Source: Lepidostoma basale | Lineage: Eukaryota; Arthropoda; Insecta; Trichoptera; Lepidostomatidae | Length of the DNA: 64,000 nt | Direction: 5' to 3' | Assembly (NCBI GenBank): GCA_022606425.2 | Contig: JAHDVF020000733.1 | Span: 1-64,000, forward strand | In this document: one piece after another, positions 39,276-49,050 of the stretch | Layout of the letters: the number at the start of each line of letters is the position of its first letter | Position numbering within the stretch: the first letter of the stretch is position 1 | Notes under the pieces: generated by a model | Told to the model about the DNA's origin: nothing | What the model saw: only the letters and a program-made list of their open reading frames with translations | Databases searched by the model: none | Position numbers and translations under genes: made by a program

Positions 39276-39794
39276 AAAAAGAGTTATCATCTCTGAGGTT
39301 TTGAGATATTTTTTAGTTCCATTTATATCTGTTCTTGGATACACTCGTAGGTCATTATCGGCCTGACACAGGTTTTATAATAAACACACCTACCACTCAA
39401 AAATACCTTAACCTTCAGCAATATTGTACGGAGTGTTCACAATGTTATTGAAAGACTGAATCTGATATCTAATCTTGTGGGTCGTGTGTTTGCTTAGATT
39501 ATCAACAATAAATAGTTTGTTGGGCCTAAGACTTTAATTGATCGGTAAACATGTTTCAACATCAGACAAAATCCACCTGCCTAGGATCAAAAGATAAGAA
39601 AAATAACGTAATATTCACTAATTATTTATCCAGACTAAACCAGATAAGTAACGCCACTGCACTTATGTACAATCGGAAATGGTACATTTAAATGGACTGT
39701 TTTGATCAATATGAAAAATCTAAATAGGATATGATGTTTACTCAATCAAATCAGTTTATTTACTCAAAAGACATTATAAACAGCAAAATATTTC
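39276..39794. other. Unassigned sequence
   Basis: Nothing recognised. A CTCAATCAAATCAGTTTATT sequence at 39741-39760 may be a short inverted family E tail. Confidence 0.4.
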
Positions 39795-39885
39795 TTCATT
39801 AACTACTTCCATTTATTGTCTTTATCTCGACAGCGACCGGTTTCGCCAGGTTAGCTAGCATTGGCAGACTGGTGACACTGTTATG
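39795..39885 (-). mobile_element. Hammerhead-like repeat (lineage HH-G)
   Basis: Minus strand: CCAGU, CUGCCAA (39867-39861), U, GCUAGCUAACCUGGC, GAAACCGGUC (GUC 39837-39835), GCUGUC. Stem II GCUAG/CUGGC has one G-U. ACCGGU and GUC are kept; core G8 is A and A6 is C. Confidence 0.4.
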
Positions 39886-39924
39886 CTCCTTGTGGTAAAC
39901 AAGATTCTGTACAAAAATAATACG

Positions 39925-40100
39925 ATCTTTGAGGCAGAGTGGTAAGAGTAACGGCAGTCACGCCGAAGCTCTCGGGTTCGTGGCATGATAAATAACAAAT
40001 CCATCGCCATTTCAGATCAGACAGTGTAAAAAACTCACTGCCATCGCCGGGACCTTTGGTGTGGCAGTCATAGCTTTTGCCACTCTGCCACGAAGGTTTC
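39925..40100. mobile_element. Two SINE heads facing each other (foldback)
   Basis: Plus-strand head 39927-39986 (box A AGGCAGAGTGGT, box B-like CGGGTTCGTGG) runs into a minus-strand body and head at 39990-40098 (box A complement CCACTCTGCCACGAAGG). The two box A regions would pair across a loop of roughly 100 nt. Compare the tighter foldback at 51524-51576. Confidence 0.75.
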
Positions 40101-40124
40101 ACAGCTCGCTGCCATCTCCTATAA

Positions 40125-40200
40125 TAGATTCAGACTCAATGACGGCAGCAACCTGCCAAAATCGTTCCGAATTTGAAGTAGAATCAATGAATTGAAAATA
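40125..40200 (+). mobile_element. Degenerate HH-D repeat
   Basis: GACGGCAGCAACCUGCC, AAAAUCGUUC, followed by CGAATTTGAAGTAGAATCAA. Stem II GGCAG/CUGCC is kept; the core and the ACCGGU block are lost. Confidence 0.35.
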
Positions 40201-40734
40201 AATATTTGAATAGTCTTATTTTTTATTTCTTACTATTATTAATTATTTGTTTAGATAATCTTATATCAATAAAACTTCTAAAAAAAAAACAATAAAAAAA
40301 ACAAATTTTGTTATTTGAAATTATAATACATTTTTTTTATTTTTTACTATTTTTATTTATTTAATAAAGTTATAAAAATTTACAGAAATTTTTTACAACT
40401 TATAAAACAACATTTTATAAACAATTACTAATATAAAATAACAAAAATTAAAAACATCGGTACTTACAACAACTTTAAACATCGGTACCTACTTATAAAA
40501 ACCCATTTTATGAACAATTAATAATATAAAAAAATACAAATGAAAAAAAAACAAAAAACTTGCTGACAGAAGATGGCAGAGAGCTGCCGAACATTAGTGA
40601 TTTTTCCCTAAATAAACATTTTTAAAGGATTTCAAAAAGATATATATTTTCATTATTTCCAAAAATAATAATTTGAAGACTTTCAAATGCAGCATTTTCA
40701 ATTGCCCGTGATAATTCTCGAAAGGGCTTTTATT
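40201..40734. repeat. Very AT-rich stretch with a truncated HH-D repeat
   Basis: 40250-40560 is almost all A and T, with repeated AATTATTAATATAAAA-type strings. At 40567-40592, CAGAAGAUGGCAGAGAGCUGCCGAA is an HH-D core that stops before stem III. Confidence 0.45.
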
Positions 40735-40850
40735 TCTTCTTTCTTTCAGCCAATTTTAATCCACTGCTGGATATATTATCCTCTTCTTAACTCTTCAAAA
40801 AAATTCTATTTTGGGCTATCTGTTGCCACCTACCCAAGGGCTTTATAAAA
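40735..40850 (-). mobile_element. Degraded LINE 3' end
   Basis: CCAATTTTAATCCACTGCTGGATATAT (complement coding IYPAVD..) resembles the Q-W-x-x terminus of family L/M elements (CCACTGCTGGACATAGGCC pattern). Short and diverged. Confidence 0.4.
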
Positions 40851-40884
40851 GAAATCGATAACTTTTTTATTCAACAATGTGAAT

Positions 40885-41428
40885 GGTGCACTTAAAGTTG
40901 TCATCGCAAACTAAAACCTATCCAAAAAATCTAGAACGACAGTGCGCAATGGTGTTCTTCTACCGACCCTTATGTATGGAAGCGAAGCATGGAACTGGCA
41001 AAAGAAGGATGAAAGTAGAATAAATGCAATAGAAATGAGATCTCTTAGACGAATGTGTGGATACTCTGTGTATGATAGAGTGTCGAATGAAAATATAAGA
41101 AGTGAATGCGGTACGATTGATGGTGTTATGAACAAAATAATGAAAGGATCAGTAAGATGGTTTGGACATATGGAAAGAATGAATGAAGAAAGAATGAAAA
41201 AAAAGTATATGTTAACGATGCAAATGGAACCGGAAATAGAGGAAGACCGAGGAAAAGATGACACGATCAAATTAATCAAATATTGAATGTCGGCCACGTG
41301 AGGAGTCAGAGAAATCGACGCGCGTGCATGACACGATGTATGAATGTTGAGGAAGCGAGAGAAATATGTCAGGAAAGAAAAGTGTGGCCGTCCAATCTTT
41401 CTGCCTTGTTTAGTTAGTTAAATAGTTA
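40885..41428 (+). mobile_element. RTE-like LINE (family A)
   Basis: Frame 40942-41286: GVLLPTLMYGSEAWNWQKKD, ESRINAIEMRSLRRMCGYSV, YDRVSNENIRSECGTIDGVM, NKIMKGSVRWFGHMERMNEE, then a frameshift at the KKKYMLTM site and GRPRKR, and a 3' end with ATGTCAGGAAAGAAAAGTGT. The terminal CCCCTTCGGGG hairpin and GGCGTGATGG are deleted, yet GTTAGTTA remains. Confidence 0.85.
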
Positions 41429-42404
41429 GTTAGATAACTTCTTTAATTAATGAAATCATTTGTAATTATGCGGCCTAATACAACTAGATTTTCCAAAACA
41501 TTACATCCGGTTACCGGTCCATATCCAACGAGATCAATCAACAGTTTGTTTCACTCAGAGTGCAGTGATTCGCAGCTTCATTCAGCCAATACAATATAGG
41601 TCAGATATATTTTTTGGCGATATTTTGTTGGTATAACCAATCCGGTATGACATGTACACCTTAATCAATTTATTTTTAAAATTGGCCATTCTATTCAAGT
41701 CATATCGGAGTCGTCCCCTTGTTTGTGGGGCATTCATTTCATTTAATTTTCTGACAGGGTAATAACTCAGCCGCCATCACGCTCCAGAGCGATTATTCGA
41801 ACACGCGCGGTCATTTTGTTTTTCGTACAATTTATGAACACGTCCTGACAGCTATAGCCGACACTGGAAACACTGAGGTCAAGAGTCCTGAACTTGGAAG
41901 GTCGTTAAAATCATTTTACAAGCGTCGAATTATGTTTATTTCGCTGTCAGATTTACGAGCGCGTAGGTAACTACCTAATGAGACGAACTTTTAATGTATT
42001 TTTAGATTTGCCTTAAAAAACAAAATGGCTTCTATATTCTATTGGTGATTGGATAAAGAAGGTACTCTCCGAAGGGTGGTGCATTTTTATTATGGTTCAA
42101 TTAAATATATTTTCCTGAACGTATTCTATTTTTTTAGTTTAATTGTAATAATTAATTGGTTACATGTTTGAAAACTAAATACTCGCTAAGAGACCATATC
42201 ACACGCTTAATACAACACTGGCTTAACTAAAAAAAACAAGTTTTGCTCAATCTGACATGAGTCGGTGTTTTAACAAAAACAGTCGAAAAACACGAACGAA
42301 TGGATAGCGTTAACATTGTGAACGATTATCGTACTACGAATGAATAGCGTTAACATTGTGAAAAATAGATGGATAGCGTTAACACAAGCCTCTGTCTAAT
42401 GTTA
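41429..42404. other. Unassigned sequence, end with short tandem repeats
   Basis: Mostly unique-looking. At 42296-42385, GAATGGATAGCGTTAACATTGTGA-like units occur three times with changing spacers. No coding motif. Confidence 0.4.
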
Positions 42405-42720
42405 ACTCAATTATGTGCGATATACCCAAGGTGGAGATTAGAAGACGCACCAGGGTCACCGATGTAGGGATACGCATTGTGAGGATGAAGTGGCAGTGGG
42501 CTGGTCATGTGTGTCGACGGGAGGATGGAAGATGGAGCCAGAGGGTTACTGAATGGAGGCCAAGGTTGGGCCGGAGAAGTGTCGGGAGACAGCCAACCAG
42601 GTGGATCGACGGCGGGAAGGGCCTGGAGAACACTGGCAAGAGACCGATTGATGACGCGGGGTGAAGAGTCTACCGTCCAGCAGTGGATGGAGACAAGCTG
42701 ACGAAGATTTTAAAAGATGT
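42405..42720 (+). mobile_element. RTE-like LINE (family L) C-terminus
   Basis: IPKVEIRRRTRVTDVGIRIV, RMKWQWAGHVCRREDGRWSQ, RVTEWRPRLGRRSVGRQPTR, WIDGGKGLENTGKRPIDDA, then in another frame STVQQWMETS. Close in layout to family C (EIRRRSGVTD...FAGHVAR...WRPR...GRPPTRW). A frameshift after WIDG moves the AQDR..W region. Confidence 0.8.
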
Positions 42721-42835
42721 ATGTCTTCTTCCACTTCTAAGAATATTTTCGTATGATTCGAAGGTATTATATTTTCATCAACGTGACAATGAAATAAAAT
42801 TTCAAATAATTTATAAAAATGTATGATTTGAATTT

Positions 42836-43118
42836 CACAACTGCACGTAGAATCGGGAATCCCGATGATAATTCATTTTGAAACTTGCCGAACGTTTTTA
42901 CAAACGACTCCCTTCACATCCTAACCCCCTAATAAAAGACAAGCGCCCAAAATCGATCCTCCTTCAGAGGAACACTCCGGGGCACACATATCATGCCCCC
43001 GCATAAACTAACAACCCACCAAATTACCTTCCAACAATGTTCCCGTCAGACGTAAGAGGAATAGCCACATGAGCTGAACCTCTGTAAGCCAGAAGATCCA
43101 AGTCCAAGTCCAAGTCCA
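42836..43118 (+). mobile_element. Jockey-type LINE 3' end
   Basis: TGCACGTAGAATCGGGAATC start, coding remnants of FILKLAERFYKRLPSHPNPL and KRPKSILLQRNTP, then the 3' UTR and three AAGTCC units (43098-43118). Confidence 0.75.
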
Positions 43119-43149
43119 AGAATTTAAATATCTGGAAGGATTATAGAGC

Positions 43150-43995
43150 AAAAAAAATGTATTATCAACAAAAAATATGAAAGGATCTTGCTTCGGTTTT
43201 GACACATGGAGCGCATGGATGAATCAGGGATGGAATACGGGGTAGAATGTAGGTAGTGGAACCGAGGAAAACGTTGCATAACCAAATTGATAAAAAATTT
43301 CTGCTCGACATCTTAAAAGCACGGAGAATCGGCGTGAATGTGGAGGAAGCTAAAAAGGTTTGCCAGGATCGAGTAAAGTATCTGGGAAGCATGTTTACCA
43401 GAGACGGAAAAATGGAGAAAGACATCGAATGAAGGGTTGGTGCTGGGAATAAAATAAATGGCGCACTCAAAGTCATTAATGCAAATAGAAATATATCCAC
43501 AGAAGCAAAGATGGCAGTACACAATGGAGTTCTAGTGCCAACCCCCATGTATGGAAGTAGGGCTTGGAGCTGGCAAAAGAAGGATGAAAGCAGGATAAAC
43601 ACCGTAGAAATTAGATCACTAAGAAGAATGTGAGAAAAACGTTGTATGATAGAATATCGAACGATGAAATAAGAAAGAAATGTAAGGCAGATAACTGCAT
43701 CATGGATAGAATTTAAAAAGGATCCCTGAGATGGTTTGGACATATGGAACGAATGGATGAGCCGAAATGAAAATGAAAAAAAAAGCCGAGGCTGACCGAG
43801 GAAAACATGGCATGACCAAATTAATCGATTACTAATGCAGAGAAAGCCCGAGAGGTATGCCAGGACAGAGCATTGTGGCGATCCATCCTCTCTGCCTACC
43901 CCTCCGGGGAAATGGCGTAATGGTTAGTTAGTTAGTTAGAGTAAAGTACCGGTTCATGCTCTCTGCCTATATCTCCGGAGAAACTGTATGATGGT
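43150..43995 (+). mobile_element. RTE-like LINE (family B), host copy of a nested insertion
   Basis: The outer copy reads KGSCFGFDTWSAWMNQG-like codons (43180-43240), ENVA.PN.KFLLDILKARRI and VNVEEAKKVCQDRVKY up to 43380, and resumes at 43949 with CCGGTTCATGCTCTCTGCCT, ATATCTCCGGAGAAACTGTA, TGATGGTT. It is split by 558 bp of the same family. Confidence 0.8.
43381..43938 (+). mobile_element. RTE-like LINE (family B), nested copy with 10-bp TSD
   Basis: Begins TCTGGGAAGCATGTTTACCA (YLGSMFTRDGKMEKDIE), continues GAGNKINGALKVINANRNIS, TEAKMAVHNGVLVPTPMYGS, WSWQKKDESRINTVEIRSLR, and ends at CCCCTCCGGGG, GGCGTAATGG, GTTAGTTAGTTAG. GAGTAAAGTA flanks it at 43371-43380 and 43939-43948. The 5' truncation point lies in the thumb region. 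Confidence 0.88.
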
Positions 43996-44584
43996 TCGAT
44001 TGAAAATAGACTCAAGTGTAATACATTTTGATTCATAAATTTCATTTCTTGTTTTGTGTATACGTGTGTTACACGTTCAAAATCTTTGGCTTCTCGTGTC
44101 TACTGGATTTAGACGTGTTAATCACGGAGATTTCCCGGTTTCCGGAAGTCCGTTCTCCAAGGGTACTCTCTCCCCCTTCCCCGCTCCATGTAGCTTCCCG
44201 TGGCGTAATGTTTCTATCCACTGTTCATCTGTTACCATAAACTTCATCTCCGAACGGTTATAGACCTAAGAAGCAATGCTCATGAGTCGAAAGGTATCAT
44301 TTTATATAAAGCGCTAATTTCAAATTTATATTCGTTTATTTTGTGACATTATATAATTGGTGGAGACTTCAGTAACATGCCTATCAAGAAAAATCCTTTA
44401 GAATCAAGAGCGAAACATTTCAATGGAAAAATGTGCACTTTTTGTTTGTTTAAATATATTATCACTTTTACTGTTGATCGTTTTACATGATGTAAGTATC
44501 ATAAATGGTCGTAGTAGAAGTGATTAGTAGTTTAAACAATAACCAAAATATATTAATTGATATTGTAATGTATTGGACACATAG
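43996..44584. other. Unassigned sequence
   Basis: The part at 44080-44270 is GC-richer with open frames on both strands but no motif. The rest is AT-rich. Confidence 0.4.
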
Positions 44585-44810
44585 CCTGGAGAGATCAGGA
44601 AAACCTTGAAAAGCTCATCATCATGGGCAAAGTGGAGGGAAGGCGACCACAAGGACGACCACCGAGTCGCTGGTCTGATCAAATCAGGGATCTGACTGCT
44701 CTCTCATTAGCAGATATTGAAATTCTTATGATTAGGAGACCGACGGGTGACAGGAGCGCATGGCGTGCATGGTCAATAGTTTACGAGATGTACATGACCC
44801 TTAATTAAGA
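44585..44810 (+). mobile_element. RTE-like LINE C-terminus (family H)
   Basis: WRDQENLEKLIIMGKVEGRR, PQGRPPSRWSDQIRDLTALS, LADIEILM, RSAWRAWSIVYEMYMTLN and stop. The I.GKVEG.R..GRPP.RW.DQI...T...L......DR..WR pattern marks an RTE-type end. The last 61 codons are open. Confidence 0.78.
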
Positions 44811-44830
44811 GAAATACCAGATGAATATGG

Positions 44831-45090
44831 ACGACCTTCGTGGCCGAGTGGTAACTGGATTGACTGCCACCCCGAAGGTTCCGGGTTCGATTCCCGGCGA
44901 GGGCAGTGTGATTGTCAGACTGTCTTTGGTCTCTGGAAGGAATTCACGTGACAATAAAAATGGCGACAGATTAACTACCTATCACATGTCACGAAATCAC
45001 TATGATAGCTATAATACCCTTTACATTGATTTGATTCATGCTGTCATGATGAAAAGAGCGATTCAACAAAATAATAATAATAATAATATC
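44831..45090 (+). mobile_element. tRNA-derived SINE A, full length
   Basis: Box A TGGCCGAGTGGT, box B GGGTTCGATTCCC, CCCCGAAGGTTCC stem segment, and AAT-repeat tail to 45090. One of the best-preserved copies; it lies 20 bp after the family H stop codon. Confidence 0.9.
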
Positions 45091-45231
45091 AATTGAACCT
45101 TGGAATATGTATCTACAAAAAATAACTTTTGGATTAAAATAAATTAAAATAATCAAGAGATGCATGCATTCATCTGTTCAGGTATATCTCGAATACGTCC
45201 ATGCGGTTTTCTATGGTAAAAATAATTGTCC

Positions 45232-45560
45232 AGTTATTCTTCTTCTCTTCTCCTTAGCTATCTCTCCACTGCTGGATGTAGCCCTCTTCAAACAGTCTCA
45301 ATTTCCCTCTATCCTGAACGACATTCATCCATATTCTTCCACGGACTGGAATCATGTTCAGCCCATTTTTTTTGGTATCGATCGATGCTTCTTTTTTCAT
45401 TCACGTGGTTTCTAACGACGTATCCTGCTCATTTCTCCTTTAGTTTCGCAGCACGGTTCATCACATCGACAAGCTTTGTCCGGCATTTAATTTTGATATT
45501 CGGTATTTTGACCCGCAGACTTATTTATCTCAAGCATTTGTCTTTCTATAGACTGCTGTG
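45232..45560 (-). mobile_element. RTE-like LINE (family L/M) C-terminus
   Basis: Minus strand: IKCRTKLVDVMNRAAKLKEK, AGYVVRNHVNEKRSIDTKK, GRIWMNVVQDRGKLR-like and GYIQQWRDS. Stops and frameshifts. The long plus-strand frame at 45226-45738 (170 codons) is a shadow of this. Confidence 0.65.
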
Positions 45561-45631
45561 CATACTTCGGCTTGTGCACGGTATCGGCTGTAAATACTTT
45601 TGTTTACAGTTCATCTGTAATTTTCCAGTTA

Positions 45632-45863
45632 TTATTATTTTGTTGAATCGCTCTTTACATCTTTACGGCGCGAGCCACATCGATATCATATATCGATATA
45701 GTATAGCTATCATATTGATTCCGAAATGTGAAAGCTAGCTAATCACGTTTTATTGTCACGTGAATTCTACACAAAACCAAAGACAGTCTGATAATAACAT
45801 TGAATCAAACCCGGGACCTTCGTTGTGGCAGCCATAGTACTTACTATTCAGCTACGAAGGTCG
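45632..45863 (-). mobile_element. tRNA-derived SINE A
   Basis: AAT-type tail on the left, TTGAATCGCTCTTTACATC, then body and head. TATCATATATCGATATAGTA shows a small internal duplication; box B is GGGTTTGATTCAA and box A TAGCTGAATAGT, both mutated. Confidence 0.85.
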
Positions 45864-45964
45864 TTGTATTACATTTAAAAGAAAAAATACTTTGCAGGGT
45901 AACCAAATTCTCAGATCAAATCTGAAATTGCGAAGAGAACAAGTTTTTTTGCGTGTAAACCATT

Positions 45965-46260
45965 TAAAAGTTAATTGTATCTCAACATTGTAACATATAC
46001 ATCTTCCAAAAATTTGTCAGGCGTGGTGGTCGTAAAAAGGGCAATGGAGAATGTTGTTAACATAAAGCGATCGCTTAACCCAACCAATGACAGATCATAA
46101 GTCCTGTAAGCGCCTCGACTACCATATTCCGTTACCAGAAAACAATTTACATCTTCGTCTTTGTTGAGATAAAATTAATCCTTATAAAAAAATAATTTAC
46201 CCGCAATGGGTAAAATCCAGTATTTGTCTACAAGTATTTGTATACATTCAAAATGTTATT
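45965..46260. repeat. Unclassified interspersed repeat R7, copy 1
   Basis: AACATTGTAACATATACATC, CGTGGTGGTCGTAAAAAGGG, AACATAAAGCGATCGCTTAA, CCAACCAATGACAGATCATA, CGCCTCGACTACCATATTCC, ACAATTTACATCTTCGTCTT, then CCCGCAATGGGTAAAATCCA and GTATTTGTATACATTCAAAA. Two further copies are at 49815-50177 and 58090-58430. Confidence 0.7.
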
Positions 46261-46914
46261 TAAAAGTTAATTAATTCTTCGTGGGACTTTTCTTCTCCAG
46301 TGTCTAGTTTTGGTCCACCGCTCATCTTCCTTGTAGCCCATCTGTCCATTAGATACCCTTCCCACGCTCCCGTATTGTCCGAAGCAGTCAGTACCAACTT
46401 GGCCGTGCCTAGAGAAAAAACTTGGCACCGCGCGTACATTTCCTGGGAAAAAAATTGCCACGGCAGTTCCGCGAATCCGAAGATGTGGATCACATCTCTG
46501 CTGGGAGCATCCTATTTCTCATTTCACTGTAGCACAGTTATTAAAATATATTTATACGAGTCTTTGAACTTTGTTCTCTTACTGGTGAAACGTATCCTGA
46601 ATTTAATTAACTTCCTAAACTAACGGCATTGCTGATTCGCTGGAGTAGGCTGAGGCGATGGACCGACACACATTTAATAACCTCTTTCAATTCATGCGCG
46701 TCGATTTTTTTCCAACTATTGAATATAGTTAAAGAAATTTTATTGATTTGTTCGTGCAATTTTTTTCTGGGTCAACCTTGATTTCGTGTAACATTAATAT
46801 TCAGTTATATACCAACAATGATTAAATGTTAATTATAAAGTAGTGAATTTACTATAATTTTAAAAATGTTACACTAGAAAAGTTATTTTTTAAGTACAAA
46901 TAAAATTAAAAATT
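46261..46914. other. Unassigned sequence
   Basis: Frames on both strands at 46260-46623, none recognisable; the minus frame MYARCQVFSLGTAKLVLTAS may be an old element. 46680-46790 vaguely resembles family A 3' sequence. Confidence 0.35.
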
Positions 46915-47010
46915 ACACATTGACCCAAAAACATGTTTCGGAACACAGAAACCCTTCATCTTCTCCTCATGATTGAGGATCGGGTCCATCTTGTAAATCA
47001 TTGACCATGT
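46915..47010 (-). mobile_element. Hammerhead-like repeat (lineage HH-F)
   Basis: Minus strand: AAGAUGA, A, GGGUUUCUGUGUUCC, GAAACAUGUU (GUU about 46934-46932), UUUGGGUC. ACAUGU is kept. A second partial core, CACUGAUGAAGGGUGUGACAUGG, lies on the same strand at 47001-47024. Confidence 0.4.
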
Positions 47011-47039
47011 CACACCCTTCATCAGTGGAGCTAAAATAT

Positions 47040-47265
47040 AATATGTACTACTGGACTGATTGGCTAGTTGGACTGGTTCAAATCCTTGTTTTGTCCATAT
47101 TCCTTTATGGTTGCGAGTCTTGGACTATGTGAACATCGGAAAGGTCCAAAATTGTTGCTTTGGAAGTGTGGTGCTGGCGGCGAATGCTGCGTATACCCTG
47201 GATGGCAAAAATAACAAGACTCTCTTGGATGTGCTCTCGAAGAGTGTTAAAAGTTGCTCCCGTGA
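47040..47265 (+). mobile_element. RTE-like LINE (family F) fragment
   Basis: VQILVLSIFLYGCESWTM, then ALEVWCWRRMLRIPWMAKIT, in two frames. FLYGCESWT...WCWRRMLRIPW is the family F block. It runs into a minus-strand SINE. Confidence 0.72.
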
Positions 47266-47408
47266 CATATCACATGTCAAGCAAATCTATTTCTATTGTC
47301 ACGTGAATTCTATACCAGACCAAAGACAGTATGACAAACACACTGCCATCGCCAATAATCGAACCTGGATGGCAGTCGGAGCTCTTACCATTCTGCCACA
47401 AAGGTCGA
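47266..47408 (-). mobile_element. tRNA-derived SINE, tail truncated
   Basis: Minus strand from CATATCACATGTCAAGCA to the head. Box A is TGGCAGAATGGT; box B is damaged (CGATTATTGG). AGAGCTCCGACTGCC in the head fits subfamily B. Confidence 0.82.
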
Positions 47409-48104
47409 CTCTCATAATGATGGCAAAAATAAAAGTAAATAAGAGACTAACGTTTTCATTGGAAATATTATGTGTTGCAAGTATTTTTTTTAAATGAATG
47501 TTCGAATTTGCATATTTACTTACGTAACTAATTAAAATAAGCCATTAATTTAATCTGAAGATAAAATGTTCTCTTCCTTGGTTGATTAGCTCTATTGATG
47601 CTGTGAAATGAAGAATAACAGCGGCCCGATGATCGTTAACCCGCAAGGACGTTCCGGTCGTCTGTACCTCAGTAACCTTCACCGATTCAGCCGGCCCGTT
47701 ATTTCCGAAGACCAGGTAACATAATTTACAGGCAACAGCTGATGGGAGAAATAATTGCTATTGAATCACATTTGATTTATGAAAATAATATGAAATAAAC
47801 ACAAGTGTAAATGTCAATTCAAACAGTTTTTCTGTATACTCGTATACTTGGATACGCAATACACTTACGTAATTTAAATAAGATGAAATAATTTAATTAA
47901 AGGAATATAAATATAAGCGAAAATAACCGTTCACAATGTAGTTCTGGTAAGCGAAGAACTGACAGAAGAAGAGTGATTAAAAGCTTCAGTTATGAGATCA
48001 TGAGATAAATGCAATTAAATTCTTTGATTTTTTTATTAATCTAAAGTTGCTTTATCAACTATTGAAAAGTGGAAAAACAGTGTTTCAATTCATAATATAT
48101 TAAA
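47409..48104. other. Unassigned AT-rich sequence
   Basis: 47620-47710 is GC-richer. Nothing recognised. Confidence 0.4.
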
Positions 48105-48232
48105 TAAAATATTTATGCGTGCATGATACGATGTATGAGTGTAGAGGAATCGAGTGTCAGGACAGAACAGTGTGGCGGTCCATTCTTTCTGCCTACCCCT
48201 TCGGGGAGACGGCGTGATGGTTAGTCAATTAG
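48105..48232 (+). mobile_element. RTE-like LINE (family A) 3' end
   Basis: RACMIRCMSVEESSVRTEQC-like coding, GTGGCGGTCCATTCTTTCTG, CCTACCCCTTCGGGGAGACG, GCGTGATGGTTAGTCAATTA. Confidence 0.78.
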
Positions 48233-48284
48233 TTTGTTAAGTACCTTACGTTTATCTAAAATTAAATATATGATTGGTTAATTA

Positions 48285-48570
48285 TCAGAAACGATCAATG
48301 GAACTGGCAGAAGAAGCATGAGAGCAGAATAAATGCGGTAGAGATGAGATTCATTTGACGTAGGTGTGCTAAAACGATGTGTGACAAAATTTTAAGCTCT
48401 GTCAGGAAGAAATGCAGAGAGGAAGAAAGTATTATCAACAAAATTATGAATGGATCACTGCGTTGACTTGGATAGATGACACGCATGGATGAAGAAATAA
48501 TAGAAGAAACAAAATATACGAGTCGATGAATAGCGAGGAAAACATCGCATTACTTAATTGATCAAATTAT
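48285..48570 (+). mobile_element. RTE-like LINE (family B) internal fragment
   Basis: WNWQKKHESRINAVEMRFI-like codons with stops, DKILSSVRKKCREEESIINK, IMNGSLR. No 3' tail. Confidence 0.65.
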
Positions 48571-48594
48571 TATACTAATTTCAAAAACGATGAA

Positions 48595-48862
48595 GCTAAA
48601 TAATTAATTCGAATGAAAACGTCAGTTTTCTAGAAGTTTTCTTATATTTTATGGGAATAACATGTTTCGCCCTTTTATTGCATTATCAAATGTTTTGATA
48701 ATGCCAAGTTTTGATAGTGACATTTGATAATGCCTTAGAAGGGTGAAACATGTCATTTTCGTAAATACTCGTATAATAAAACTTCTAGAAAACTGGCGTT
48801 TTCATTCGTATTAATATGGAGTTTTACATCATTGTTCAAGAAACAATACATATAGCTAGTTT
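48595..48862. mobile_element. HH-A palindrome, best outer arms
   Basis: Left arm TAATTCGAATGAAAACGTCA, GTTTTCTAGAAGTTTTCTTA, TATGGGAATAACATGTTTCG; right arm the complement, ending TATGGAGTTTTACATCATTG, TTCAAGAAACAATA. Plus-strand module: UUGAUAA (48724-48730), U, GCCUU-AGA-AGGGU, GAAACAUGUC (GUC 48752-48754), AUUUUC. A left-arm module reads on the minus strand. Center has extra TTTTGATAATGCCAAG repeats. Confidence 0.7.
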
Positions 48863-48867
48863 CAGTT

Positions 48868-49050
48868 TTACATACCACTCGGACTTGGAACTTTTGGCAA
48901 ATGGAAGTTCAGCTCTTGTGGCCATTCCTATTGCGTCTGATGAAAACAATGTAAGAAACGTGATTTGGTGGGTTGTTGATTTATAAGGTGGCTTGAACGG
49001 TGAAGCTCGAATGTGTCTGAATGAGGATCGATTTTGGGCGCGAAGCTAAT
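48868..49050 (-). mobile_element. Jockey-type LINE 3' end, diverged
   Basis: CTCGGACTTGGAACTTTTGG, GAAGTTCAGCTCTTGTGGCC, ATTCCTATTGCGTCTGATGA, TGATTTGGTGGGTTGTTGAT and GATCGATTTTGGGCG match the complement of the Jockey 3' end. Confidence 0.65.

Noticed and set aside
43165..43743. 192-codon minus-strand frame
   Set aside because: Entirely antisense to the nested family B LINE copies.
45226..45738. Longest open frame in the window (170 codons, plus strand)
   Set aside because: Its sequence is the complement of a family L/M LINE C-terminus at 45232-45560 and part of a SINE. No domain can be read in its own frame.
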